Source: Stentor roeselii
Lineage: Eukaryota > Ciliophora > Heterotrichea > Heterotrichida > Stentoridae
NCBI GenBank assembly: GCA_006503475.1
Contig: RSEH01000216.1
Coordinates: 19,465-83,464 of the forward strand
Direction: 5' to 3'
DNA: 64,000 nt
This document shows positions 43,992-53,608 of the stretch, piece after piece. The number at the start of each line of letters is the position of its first letter. Position 1 is the stretch's first letter. The notes under the pieces were generated by a model. The model saw only the letters and a program-made list of their open reading frames with translations, ran no database searches and had not been told where the DNA came from. A program made the translations under genes and the position numbers.

Positions 43992-44798
43992 ATGATAGTT
44001 TTGTCACTGATTCTATCAGTAAAAGCTTGGAACTATTCCCACCACGGCCACGACTGGGACGGCCATTGTTTAGCAGGTCGCCAGCAGACTCCAATCAACA
44101 TAAACTCTTCCTTAGTTCAAGAAATCATTTATTCCGACCCGGAGCACATGGAACTTGACTTTATTTTTAAAACTGTTTGGCTCCAAGGAATTCAAACCAA
44201 CTCGACTTATGTCTTTAAAGGAGATATGGGATTCCTCACAATTTACAAAAATCGAAAAGTTTTGATGGACAAAATCAAAATAATCAATGTTCACTTTCAT
44301 TCACCTGCTGAAAATCAGATCGCTGGGGAAGAATTGGACTTGGAAATGCATTTGGTTATGAAAGATCCTTACCAGAAATTTGCTTATATGGTCTTTGCTA
44401 TGTTGTTTAAAGTAGGAGATAAGGATAACCGGTTTATTAGAAGGGTTGTTGATGAGATTTCTCATGAGTTTTATTTTACTCTTGATGAAGCTTTTGAGAA
44501 TCGTCGAATTAGTAACTTTTTTATGTTTGAAGGAAGTCTGACCACTCCACCATGTACTGAAAATGTCATGTGGTTCGTAGATGATAGAGTTCAAAGTATA
44601 ACACTTGAAGAGTTTCAGATATTTAACCGCCTTTGGAGGGCAAACTCATCATTTGCAAATGGATTAGGAAATAATAGAGAAATCCAAGATTCACATGATC
44701 GAATTGTTTGGCATCATCATGAAGGAAAGAACTATTTTTATAGTTATTTCTTATGCGTTCTAATCACTATTGTGTTCATTTACTCAATGAGAAAATGA
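43992..44798 (+). CDS. membrane-anchored alpha-carbonic anhydrase, copy 2
   Basis: 268 residues, aligning without gaps to copy 1 from its Met10. My hand count gives 70 differences, about 74 percent identity. Signal peptide MIVLSLILSVKA; zinc ligands His101, His103 (VHFHSP) and His120 (LEMHLV); GSLTTPPCTE; a C-terminal membrane helix and MRK end. The juxtamembrane sequence GNNREIQDSHDRIVWHHH is identical in both copies although catalytic-domain surface residues differ, hinting at a conserved stalk function. Tandem duplication is evident from position and orientation. Stop TGA, which confirms that TGA terminates in this genome. Confidence 0.93.
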   Translation: MIVLSLILSVKAWNYSHHGHDWDGHCLAGRQQTPININSSLVQEIIYSDPEHMELDFIFKTVWLQGIQTNSTYVFKGDMGFLTIYKNRKVLMDKIKIINVHFHSPAENQIAGEELDLEMHLVMKDPYQKFAYMVFAMLFKVGDKDNRFIRRVVDEISHEFYFTLDEAFENRRISNFFMFEGSLTTPPCTENVMWFVDDRVQSITLEEFQIFNRLWRANSSFANGLGNNREIQDSHDRIVWHHHEGKNYFYSYFLCVLITIVFIYSMRK

Positions 44799-45477
44799 AA
44801 TAGTTTAGTTCACATAACCACTTAAAAAAGTATAAATTGTGTCGATGAATAATTTTTTCAAGTGATTTTATTATAAATAGTTAATATTTTTAGGAGACAA
44901 ACATACTCATTCGAGAGAAATGTTATAAATATGTTCAGGTATCTTTTTTAATTTAATAAATTTAAGCGATTATATCAGGTTAATATTAGTCCTCGATTTG
45001 ATAATTGATTTTCAATAGTTTTATAAAGGAAAGTTTGTACTGAATTTAAACTTTATTTTATTGCATTCATGTACGAAAAATTAATAATATTGAAAGGTTT
45101 ATTATAAATTGAACAGTATTAGTTATTATTAGAAAATTAGGTAATGATTGAGTTGAAATTGATTTTATTTTGTTGATAGTGAAGTAGATAGAAATATGAG
45201 ATTTCATCCTTGAAAATAGTTGATAGGAAAATAATTTTGTGATAAATTATTAAACTAACTAGTAACAAATAAAATCTCAAGACGAACATAAATTTAATAC
45301 TATTTACTAGACTATTTCTTTCTTTCAGTCGTAATGAGCAATACTTTAAAATATTTTAAATTCTTACTTGGCAATAAAACCCTAAAAAATAATCAAAATC
45401 TTATATGTTTTTCCTGGAATCCAAAGCCAAATGATATTCACTACTAAATAAAAATTTTATTATTAATCACACTTACA
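44799..45477. other. intergenic, AT-rich
   Basis: 679 AT-rich bases between carbonic anhydrase copy 2 and the decayed copy 3. No signal peptide coding sequence is visible ahead of the decayed copy. Confidence 0.45.
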
Positions 45478-46203
45478 GCCTGGAACAATTAACATCACAG
45501 GAATGGTATGGTGATTGCTTAGAAGGACACAATTAGACTCTAATNNNNNNNNNNNNNNNNNNNNNNNNNNNNNNNNNNNNNNNNNNNNNNNNNNNNNNNN
45601 NNNNNNNNNNNNNNNNNNNNNNNNNNNNNNNNNNNNNNNNNNNNNNNNNNNNNNNNNNNNNNNNNNNNNNNNNNNNNNNNNNNNNNNNNNNNNNNNNNNN
45701 NNNNNNNNNNNNNNNNNNNNNNNNNNNNNNNNNNNNNNNNNNNNNNNNNNNNNNNNNNNNNNNNNNNNNNNNNNNNNNNNNNNNNNNNNNNNNNNNNNNN
45801 NNNNNNNNNNNNNNNNNNNNNNNNNNNNNNNNNNNNNNNNNNNNNNNNNNNNNNNNNNNNNNNNNNNNNNNNNNNNNNNNNNNNNNNNNNNNNNNNNNNN
45901 NNNNNNNNNNNNNNNNNNNNNNNNNNNNNNNNNNNNNNNNNNNNNNNNNNNNNNNNNNNNNNNNNNNNNNNNNNNNNNNNNNNNNNNNNNNNNNNNNNNN
46001 NNNNNNNNNNNNNNNNNNNNNNNNNNNNNNNNNNNNNNNNNNNNNNNNNNNNNNNNNNNNNNNNNNNNNNNNNNNNNNGTTTGGAAACAATAGGGAAATC
46101 CAGGATTCCAATTATAGAATTATTTTGCACCATTACGAATGGTTTGGTATTTTTTAGATATATGATCTGCCAGGTAATTATAGTTATATTTATTTACCTG
46201 ATG
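45478..46203 (+). pseudogene. decayed third alpha-carbonic anhydrase copy, spanning an assembly gap
   Basis: Left of the gap, GCCTGGAAC followed by HH and, after a frame change, WYGDCLEGHN-stop-TLI matches the start of copies 1 and 2 (AWNYSHHGHDWDGHCLAGRQQTPIN region) with a TAA, a frameshift and a TAG. Right of the gap, FGNNREIQDSNYRIILHHYE matches the juxtamembrane stalk, then a stop, and in the next frame MICQVIIVIFIYLMK matches the membrane helix. The gap of 534 N is close to the roughly 560 bases expected between these points. No start or signal peptide remains. This is a relic of a third tandem copy. Confidence 0.88.
45545..46078. other. assembly gap (534 N)
   Basis: Run of N. Reading frames reported across it are artefacts. 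Its place inside a repeated gene family suggests the gap arose where paralogous reads could not be resolved. Confidence 0.99.
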
Positions 46204-46273
46204 AAAAATGGTTTATTAACCACCCATAAATTAATCTATCTGATGAAAAATAGTTTATTCAACCACCCATAAA
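46198..46273 (+). repeat. short tandem direct repeat at the pseudogene 3' end
   Basis: Two copies of CTGATGAAAAAT(G/A)GTTTATT(C)AACCACCCATAAA at 46198-46230 and 46240-46273, 42 bases apart start to start, differing by one substitution and one inserted C. It begins at the end of the membrane-helix coding relic. Confidence 0.85.
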
Positions 46274-46275
46274 AT

Positions 46276-46658
46276 TTAGAATATCCAGATGAATGAAAAT
46301 ACTATATTTAATTTATAATAATATCACTCTTTATTATTGCTCTAAAATCCAAACGATCTATGACTCTCAAATTAAAATCAACATCAATCTTCATAATCAC
46401 TTAAAATTCCAATCACATCTTCTAAAATCTAACCACAGTTACTCCAACCCATCCTGATCCTCTCCCTAAACTCCATATCATCCTAAACCCTCACCTTCTC
46501 AAACCTCTCCAATAATCCATAAACCCAAAAAAACCCAAAAAATCCAAAAGCCATCCCCACAAAACCTCCAAAGAAAAAAATCCTTCCCCCCATAAATTCA
46601 AATCAATCCTTTGAATTCCTATTCACCTCCTATTTACCAAAATAGGAATAATACGAAA
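46276..46658. promoter_or_regulatory. C/A-rich 5' flank of exportin 1
   Basis: 383 bases. From about 46430 to 46590 the plus strand is almost free of G and rich in CCA/CCT runs, ending in CCCCCCATAAATTC. This is the clearest example of the coding-strand C/A-rich flank. There is no ATG in frame before 46659. Confidence 0.45.
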
Positions 46659-49600
46659 ATGGCAAGCTTACCCTTCCTTGACCCGACAGCTCCATTCACT
46701 GTAGACTCAGTGCGAACATTGGACATGTTAGTCTCAGGGATGAGCAGCTCCAACACAAGCGAGCGTGACTACTCAATCCAATCCCTAAAAGAAATAAAAG
46801 AACGTCACAACCTTTGGATCCACGTGGACGTGATAATCGAAAACGCGTCAAACCCAGACACAAAGTTCTTCGCGCTTTCAATTTTAGACCACGTAATCTC
46901 AACAGCCTGGAACGCAGTGCCTTCAGACCAAAGGTCAGGAATCAAGAACTACATCGTGAAACTCATGATAGACAACTCAAGCTCAACCACTTCTTCTCAT
47001 TTTCTCAATAAACTCAACCTGGTCCTTGTCCAAATCGTCAAACGTGAATGGACTACTACTTGGAAGAACTTTATTCCTGAAATTTGCAGTGCTTCGAAAA
47101 GTAGTCAGCCTTTATGTGAAAATACGATGAGTATCTTAAAGCTTCTTAGTGAGGAAATATTTTCAGAGGCTAATAACATGAGTTCAAGTAAAAAGATGCA
47201 GTTGAAATTAGCGATGAATGAAGAATTTAGCAAGATTTATGAACTTTGTGACTGGGTGTTAAAAACTGCTGCTGCACATCCTGGAGCTGTTCAAAATTCT
47301 TTGATTAGAAGTTGTTTGACTACTTTAGCAGCTTTTTTAGAATGGGTTCCTCCGGCTCATATATTTTCAGGAGATTTTTTAGCTTTGCTTATTGAAAATT
47401 ATTTGACGAGTCCTGCTTTTAGGACTTTGGCTTTGGAGTGCTTGACTGAAGTTGCTGGTGTTACGATGGACTTACAGATGAATGACCCGCATTTTCAGGT
47501 TTATCAAGGAGCTGTGTTGAAGTTGCTCGTCGGGTCGATGCAGAAGCTAGGAAATGAATTTAACCCTTTTTCCATCAACTTCAGCCAGATTCACTCTCAA
47601 AGTGACTCAAGTGCCCAGTTGTCTTTAAAGTCCTTTTGCCAACATTTGACTCTTTTCGCTTATTCCTTCATGAAAAACCACATCATAATGATTGAAGAAG
47701 TCGTGAATAAAAACATGGTGAATGAAACAGAACAAGGAATAGTCATCAATTCTTTAGCTGGGTTATTTAAGTTCGTTATTTCTTTGACTGGCTTTCCTGA
47801 AGATGAGATTTTTAAGATTTGCTGTGATTTTTGGTTTGAATTCGCGAAATATGTTTATGAGCAAAAAAGTCGCATTGATTGGCTGGGCAACAAGCTTTGG
47901 GCTTCTGTTTATCGTGAGTCGATCAGCAAGGCGAAAGAGTTGATGATTCCTAGAATGGCGAAGCCGACTGAAGTACTTGTTTCAGTTGACGAGTATGGAA
48001 ATACCGTGAGGGAGACGGTGCAGGACACTGAAACAGTTGCTCTTTATGAGCTGATGAGGGAAACTCTTATTTATCTCACGCATATCGACCCTGAAGACAC
48101 GGAGCACATCATTATGCTTAAAATGGCAAGACAAATGGATGGAACTGAATGGTCGTGGCTTAAAGTTTCTAGCTTGGCTTATGCCATCGGGTCTATTGCT
48201 GGATCTATGACTGAAAATCATGAACGAAGGTTTCTTATTCATGTCATTAAAGATCTACTCACACTTTGTGAAGGGAAAAGGGGAAAGGAGAATAAAGCTG
48301 TTGTTGCTACGAATATTATGTATGTCGTCATGCAGTATCCGAGGTTTTTACTCAATCATTGGGCTTTTTTGAAAACTGTTGTTAAGAAATTGTTTGAGTT
48401 CATGCATGAAAGTCATCCTGGGATTAAAGATATGAGTGTTGATACTTTTTTGAAAATTTGTCAGAGTGCTGGCAGCCAGTTCATTTCAATCCACGAAGGT
48501 GAAGACCAACGGGAGCCATTCATCTTCGAAATAATCCGAGGTCTTCCCTCAACATCAAGCGATTTAGAAAACCATCAAAAGCTGGTTTTTTACCAATCTC
48601 TCGGTCAGATCCTAAGCAACCTTCAATCAGAGCAAGAGCTAAACTACCACATTTCAGGTTCTTTAAACCTAATCCAAAAGCAATGGGAAGAAACCTTAAT
48701 TTTAATCTCAAACAACCCATCCACAGTCTCAGACCTGGAAGTATCTCGATCCTTGGCATTTTGCATAAAGGCAAACGAGTGTTTCTGCAACCACCTTGGG
48801 CATTACTACTACCTTCAATTAAACAAAATCTTTCCCAGTTTAATGCAGCTTTACTTGACTTACAGTGACTTCCTTACAAGTCAAATCGCTTCAAGAGGCC
48901 TCATCATTATTTCCAACTCTTTCATCATCAGTGCTCGGGCAGTGAGGAAGAGAATTCTTAATCTTCTTAGCAGCTACTCGAAGGTCTGCAAGATGCCGCA
49001 GATTTATCTGGAAAGCTATGTGGAAAATATTTTGAATGTAGTCCTTGCTGAGTTTGTTAAAAGTCCTTGTGAGTTGAGAGAGTCGGAAGTTATTTCGCTT
49101 GTTGCTGACTTGACTAATTCTCTTGGAAAATTGATTCTTCCTTGTATGGAAATTATATTGGGACCGTTTTTAGATAGTGTTTTGGCTATGCTTGTTCAGG
49201 ATTTAACTACTTATCCGGAACATAGGTCTAGCTTTTTTGAAATGATGAAATCTGCTACTGCTCATTGTTTTGAAGCACTTCTAAGACTCCCACTAGAGAG
49301 GTTTAAAATAGCGATCGACACAGTCCTATGGGCAAGCAAGCACAAAACCACAGGCCATTCAGAGCTAGGCCTAATAACCCTGACGCAAATCCTCGAAAAC
49401 GTTCAATCAGTTGAAAACGCGGGTTACTTCTACCAAAACTTTTTCATGTACGTTCTCAGCGAAGTCTTCGCAATAGTGACAGACTCGTCACATCTTTCAA
49501 ACTTCAAACATCTCACAAACATCTTACGACATTTATTCTCATTAATAGAAACTGAAAGAATCGCGATTCCTCTGGCAGAGGGTATAAAAAACGCTCAAGA

Positions 49601-49865
49601 AAATAAAGAGTTCGTTGTAAGACAACTGACGAGTATCTTGACAAGTAACTTCACAAACATGAACAACGTTCAAATCGAGACTTTTGTGCTTGGGATGTTT
49701 AATCGTTGCCATGAACATCATGCTTTTAAGATCGTTCTTCGTGATTTTCTAGTCACCAGCAAAGAAATCGCTGTTGACGACGCCGCTTTTTATGTGGATG
49801 AAAGAGAAAAGGAACTGGAAGAAGCCAGGAATAAGAAAAGTTCAGTGCCAGGACTGTTGAGGTAG
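46659..49865 (+). CDS. XPO1: exportin 1 (CRM1)
   Basis: 1068 residues from ATG 46659 (MASLPFLDPT); upstream in-frame codons lack ATG. Karyopherin that exports NES-bearing proteins with Ran-GTP. Landmarks: importin-beta N-terminal domain (FALSILDHVISTAWNAVPSDQR, about 85-105), LNLVLVQIVKREWTTTWKNFIPEI, LKLLSEEIF, the NES-groove region with DLLTLCEGKRGKENKAVVATNIMYVVMQYPRFL, KLFEFMHESHPGIKDMSVDTFLKI, and the SVPGLLR C-terminus as in human SVPGIF. Cys537 lies where human Cys528 is, the leptomycin B target (yeast has Thr), so drug sensitivity is predicted. Length matches the family. Coding-strand composition alternates in AC-rich and GT-rich blocks. Confidence 0.96.
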   Translation: MASLPFLDPTAPFTVDSVRTLDMLVSGMSSSNTSERDYSIQSLKEIKERHNLWIHVDVIIENASNPDTKFFALSILDHVISTAWNAVPSDQRSGIKNYIVKLMIDNSSSTTSSHFLNKLNLVLVQIVKREWTTTWKNFIPEICSASKSSQPLCENTMSILKLLSEEIFSEANNMSSSKKMQLKLAMNEEFSKIYELCDWVLKTAAAHPGAVQNSLIRSCLTTLAAFLEWVPPAHIFSGDFLALLIENYLTSPAFRTLALECLTEVAGVTMDLQMNDPHFQVYQGAVLKLLVGSMQKLGNEFNPFSINFSQIHSQSDSSAQLSLKSFCQHLTLFAYSFMKNHIIMIEEVVNKNMVNETEQGIVINSLAGLFKFVISLTGFPEDEIFKICCDFWFEFAKYVYEQKSRIDWLGNKLWASVYRESISKAKELMIPRMAKPTEVLVSVDEYGNTVRETVQDTETVALYELMRETLIYLTHIDPEDTEHIIMLKMARQMDGTEWSWLKVSSLAYAIGSIAGSMTENHERRFLIHVIKDLLTLCEGKRGKENKAVVATNIMYVVMQYPRFLLNHWAFLKTVVKKLFEFMHESHPGIKDMSVDTFLKICQSAGSQFISIHEGEDQREPFIFEIIRGLPSTSSDLENHQKLVFYQSLGQILSNLQSEQELNYHISGSLNLIQKQWEETLILISNNPSTVSDLEVSRSLAFCIKANECFCNHLGHYYYLQLNKIFPSLMQLYLTYSDFLTSQIASRGLIIISNSFIISARAVRKRILNLLSSYSKVCKMPQIYLESYVENILNVVLAEFVKSPCELRESEVISLVADLTNSLGKLILPCMEIILGPFLDSVLAMLVQDLTTYPEHRSSFFEMMKSATAHCFEALLRLPLERFKIAIDTVLWASKHKTTGHSELGLITLTQILENVQSVENAGYFYQNFFMYVLSEVFAIVTDSSHLSNFKHLTNILRHLFSLIETERIAIPLAEGIKNAQENKEFVVRQLTSILTSNFTNMNNVQIETFVLGMFNRCHEHHAFKIVLRDFLVTSKEIAVDDAAFYVDEREKELEEARNKKSSVPGLLR

Positions 49866-49913
49866 ATATAAATGGTTTTGAATGATTAGATGGTAATAGA
49901 TTTACAAGGAAAA

Positions 49914-50558
49914 TTATTTTAATTCGTTGCGAGGAGACTTCGGCAGCGGTGGCCTGCCCATTGATTTAAAGATTCCTTGACTCACTGAAATCGTTTTGTA
50001 TAAATTTCCCATTTCGCTCAAGGTGGTCTCTGGCAAGTACTTGTTTTCCTTTCTCAACAAAATAATCTTGCTTCCTTTACTCATACCCACAGGTCTCAAT
50101 TCACAACTTTCGCTTTCTTGCATCTTTTTTGACTGGTCTTCTTTCATTTCTTCGATTTTCTCATGTTTTTTATTCTCAAATAACTGTTGCTGCAGGTAAA
50201 AGTTCTCAAAAGACCTTTTCCGTGCGGGACTTGTCACTTTTGGTTTAAATGTGCAGAGTTTTTTTTCTTCTGTTTCTTTTTGTTGCGCTAGAAACCTTTT
50301 CTTGTTTTGTGATAATTGATGAGAAAAAAGAAGCCTTTCGACGACTGGAGGAGAAGTCGATGAAAATTTAACTGGTCGTTTTTTTATTTGTTTCAACATT
50401 CCTTCGTAGTCGAATGTGTCTGGGTTTGACTTCAGTTTGTTCAGCTGGGATGCGAGACTTTCTCTTCTTATCACCCGCATTCGCCCTGGCTTGGGTTGAG
50501 GAGAGTTGTTGTTGCTGCTGTCAACGCTGATTTCTTCGAAGTCTAAGGAAGAGTCCAT
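49914..50558 (-). CDS. unknown basic protein with FKPKV motif
   Basis: 214 residues, rich in K, S, E and Q, largely disordered with a helical middle. CTFKPKVTSP near residue 103 resembles the c.F.P.i signatures repeated in ciliate cytoskeleton-associated proteins. No named domain. Convergent with XPO1, 48 bp between stops. Start in CATATAAATGG. Confidence 0.6.
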   Translation of the reverse strand: MDSSLDFEEISVDSSNNNSPQPKPGRMRVIRRESLASQLNKLKSNPDTFDYEGMLKQIKKRPVKFSSTSPPVVERLLFSHQLSQNKKRFLAQQKETEEKKLCTFKPKVTSPARKRSFENFYLQQQLFENKKHEKIEEMKEDQSKKMQESESCELRPVGMSKGSKIILLRKENKYLPETTLSEMGNLYKTISVSQGIFKSMGRPPLPKSPRNELK

Positions 50559-50784
50559 TTATATGAATTGTTTCAGAAATTTAAATATTGAAACAGTTTA
50601 GTTAAGTTTTGGTTGAAATTTAGATTATTGAGAATTGAAGGAATTTTAATTGAAAGTCTTGATAATATATAGTAATTGAGTTAATTTTATGAAAATATTG
50701 AATAGGTAGAGATATAGTATTTAATTTGCATTAAAAATTATATTATCACTGAAATTCACATTTTCTAAGAACCTATTTATTCAT

Positions 50785-52389
50785 CTACTTACTCTCTTCA
50801 GGTAAGCTATTGATGCTACTCGGATTTTTATTTTCCTTTTCTTGCCCAACTTCAGCTTCCTCCGCTAAAGCCCGAGCCTCAAGTTCCTCTTTGAATTTTT
50901 TCTGTTCTTCAAGTTTTTCCTTATCAATAAGGCATGGTTTGATATACTTATTATCCAAATGTGCCCACTTTTTATGAAACCAGCTTTTTTTCTTAGTAAC
51001 ATCGTCTTTCGTCAGTAAAAAGTTGACCCTGCCAGACCCAACAAGCGACTTCCTCAAGTCCCCAGCCATGGCAGCTTCAATAAAAGTCTGATTATGCTTG
51101 ATCACTTCACTAGGCTTGACCAAAGCGACCCAAATAGGCATTAAAAATCCAAAAACAAGCATAGTAAATATAACAAGTCCTAAAACCGTGACTTTCAATA
51201 TCTCTGCATGTGAAATCTCTAAAGAAGCCATTAACGCAAAGGCAATAGTTCCTCTGAAGTTTCCAGCGAACCACAAAACTGACAAGTCCTTCCAGTTGAT
51301 TTGGTACTTTTTGCCCTTGAACAGTCTTCCAACAAGTGCGAAGCCGAAAGTACTGACAAACCTGGTGGCCATGATGGCGACGACCATGAGAAGGATAAAG
51401 ATGTAGCTGATGTCCTTGCCTGAGTAACTCAAAGAAGTCAGTCCGAGATAAGAAAAAATCAAGGCCTGGGTCCCGTCGCCCAGAAGATAAAAAGTGTCGC
51501 CGACGACGATTCGACTCTCTTGGGTCAGGTTGTACCAAGCGTAATGTCCTGTGATGATGGCACAGATGAGAATCGTCATGACTCCTGATATCGACAACAT
51601 CTCAGCTACGATATACCCACTCCAAGCGATGTAGAACTGTAAAGCGACTTCTTTTGACGGGTCATTTTTCAAAGCAGTGAAGTTTTTCGTCATGATGCAA
51701 CTGATGAACCCGAAGAAGGTGCCCAGCAGTAGACTTGTAACGCAGTTATACAAAAAATAACCGATAAAGGTAAAGACACTTGCGACTGTCACGTAGTCGA
51801 ATACCGCGAAGTTCACTGTTCTTACCAATAAAATAGCCACTGCCGTGTTGATTATCGACTCGCCGAATATCAGACTGTGCAACTTCGGGGTATGGTTTTC
51901 GTGAAGGACTGATAAAGATATCGCCATGTCAGTCGAACTCAAAACTCCTCCGATGGCCAAAGCGTCTTTTAGGTTTAAATATTTTGTATCACCTTCACGG
52001 TCACGAATCGCACCAATGTCGCTGAAAGTCCAGGCGAAGACTGAGAGAAGGATGAAATTTATCAGAGTACCTAAAAGACCGCTTGTCACGATGTGGCCGA
52101 TGTTTCGGAAAAAACGTCTTCGCTTCATGTTGTAACCAACGCCGAATATTAGGAATGGAAGCATGAACTGGAAAAATATGTTTCCTTGGAACTCTGTTGC
52201 TGTTTCTCCAGTACTCCAGTAGATTATTGCACTTGCTAACATTCCTAGGACTATTGACACCCCGGACTCGTGGATAAAAGTGACCTATGTAGGGCTTACA
52301 TTATACTTCTGAAGGTAGACTGACATCATCAAAAACAAGACAACTAAAAACAAACATATAAGAGTCTCGAGAGCCAGTGTCTCTGCCAT
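50785..52389 (-). CDS. NHE-type (CPA1) cation/proton exchanger, two exons
   Basis: 529 residues after removing a 15-base intron at 52285-52299. Exon 1 (52300-52389) encodes 30 residues with a membrane helix (TLICLFLVVLFLMMSVYLQKYN); exon 2 resumes VTFIHESGVSIVLGMLAS, matching the FTFVPES region of NHEs. About 12 membrane segments follow, with FFQFMLPFLIFGVGYNMKRRRFF, GGVLSSTDMAISLSVL (Asp149), FGESIINTAVAILL and NFRGTIAFAL. The conserved Arg of the last motif is kept, but the NHE Asn-Asp pair is Asn176-Thr177, so the canonical cation-site Asp is missing. The cytoplasmic tail is short (about 110 residues) and charged. Opposite orientation to RPL7. Confidence 0.88.
52285..52299 (-). other. 15-nt spliceosomal intron in NHE gene
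   Basis: On the minus strand it reads GTAAGCCCTACATAG, phase 0, ending in an in-frame TAG. Splicing joins the KYN and VTF residues and restores the NHE N-terminal helices. Confidence 0.88.
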
Positions 52390-52837
52390 GTTATATTTTG
52401 TAATACATCATTAGACTGAGTTGAAAAAAGTGAGAAGTATTTTGTGAATCAGATTAAATTTACAGTGAATATGAGGAGAGATAGCAGAACAATTTGAAAA
52501 TTTTATAATAATTATATATTCTTAGATTGAAGAGATAACCTCTAGATATTTTCGTGAAATTGTTTGTTTTGCCAAGACTCATAAAATAAATTGACTGAAA
52601 ATATCCAAAGTTAGTAGTTTAAACTTGAATCTTCCCCAATCTTCCAATAATAATTCTAAAATCTTTCCAAACACTTCTAAATTTTCCTAAAACTCCAGAA
52701 CACCTCTCACATGAAACCCAAGCTTCCCCTGCAGCCATGATAATCTCATCGTCTAAATTTTCCATCCAGCCCAAAACCTCTGCCAATTTTTCAAAGTCTC
52801 ATCGAAAACCCATGGAAAATACGCCCATAATAATTCG
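52390..52837. promoter_or_regulatory. divergent promoter region between NHE and RPL7
   Basis: 448 bases between divergent starts. The right part (52620-52830) is C/A-rich on the plus strand, the coding strand of RPL7; the left part is AT-rich. No ORF. Confidence 0.45.
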
Positions 52838-53569
52838 ATGGTGAAAAAAGGGCCTAAACAAGTTCCTGAGTCTCTGAAAAAGCTGCAAGCCCGAATCGCT
52901 CAGGCGAAGCAAGAAAGAGAAAAAGCCATCAAACACTTAGAAGAACAAAAATCCGCTTTGGCTTCGGAAGCCGGGGCAAAGGCCGAGAAGTACCTGCACG
53001 AATACCTGGCTGCAGAAACCCAATCAGCCGAAAGCCTGGCAAAAGCGAAGAAAAGTGGTCAGTTCTGGGTGGAACCGGAGCCGAGTGTTCTTTTGGTGGT
53101 TAGAATCAAAGGTATCAACAAGATCGCTCCAAAGCCAAGAAAAGTCTTAAAACTTTTCAGACTTCTCCAACTCCACAACGCGGTGCTGATAAAGAACAAC
53201 AAAGCGACAAGGAACATGCTCAGACTAATTGAGCCTTTTGTTACTTTTGGTTACCCTTCAGTTGAGACCATATCCCGACTAGTGTACAAGAGAGGATATG
53301 TCAAGGTGAACGGCCAGCGAATTCCTTTGAACGACAACACTCTCATTCACCAGACTCTTGGAAGCAAAGGAATCAACACTGCTGAGGACCTCATCCATGA
53401 ACTGGTCACCTGCGGGCCGCATTTCAAACAATGCAACAACTTGCTATGGACATTCAAACTTTCGTCACCTCTTCACGGCTTCGTTCATAAAAGAACCAGC
53501 TTCATCCAAGGAGGCGACTGGGGAAATAGAGAGAGAAAGATTAATGAACTGGTCACTAGAATGATTTAG
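52838..53569 (+). CDS. RPL7: 60S ribosomal protein L7 (uL30)
   Basis: 243 residues. The helical basic N-terminus (KKLQARIAQAKQEREKAIKH) precedes the L30-type core: LLVVRIKGINKIAPKPRKVLKL, FRLLQLHNAVLIKNNKAT, EPFVTFGYPSVETISRLVYKRGYVKV, RIPLNDNTLI and GINTAEDLIHELVTCGPHFK, ending FIQGGDWGNRE. Length matches eukaryotic L7 (about 245-250). It has the most GC-rich, C/G-ending codons in the window, as expected for a highly expressed gene. Stop TAG. Confidence 0.97.
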   Translation: MVKKGPKQVPESLKKLQARIAQAKQEREKAIKHLEEQKSALASEAGAKAEKYLHEYLAAETQSAESLAKAKKSGQFWVEPEPSVLLVVRIKGINKIAPKPRKVLKLFRLLQLHNAVLIKNNKATRNMLRLIEPFVTFGYPSVETISRLVYKRGYVKVNGQRIPLNDNTLIHQTLGSKGINTAEDLIHELVTCGPHFKQCNNLLWTFKLSSPLHGFVHKRTSFIQGGDWGNRERKINELVTRMI

Positions 53570-53608
53570 GTAATAGGATTCTGACAATTATTGTGAAAAA
53601 AATTAAAA

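Noticed and set aside
45515-46133. Open frames spanning the N gap on both strands
   Set aside because: They consist almost entirely of unknown residues and are artefacts of translating N.
46611-46658. N-terminal extension of exportin 1 from a TTG codon
   Set aside because: No ATG, lies in the C/A-rich 5' flank, and the ATG at 46659 matches the family's N-terminus.
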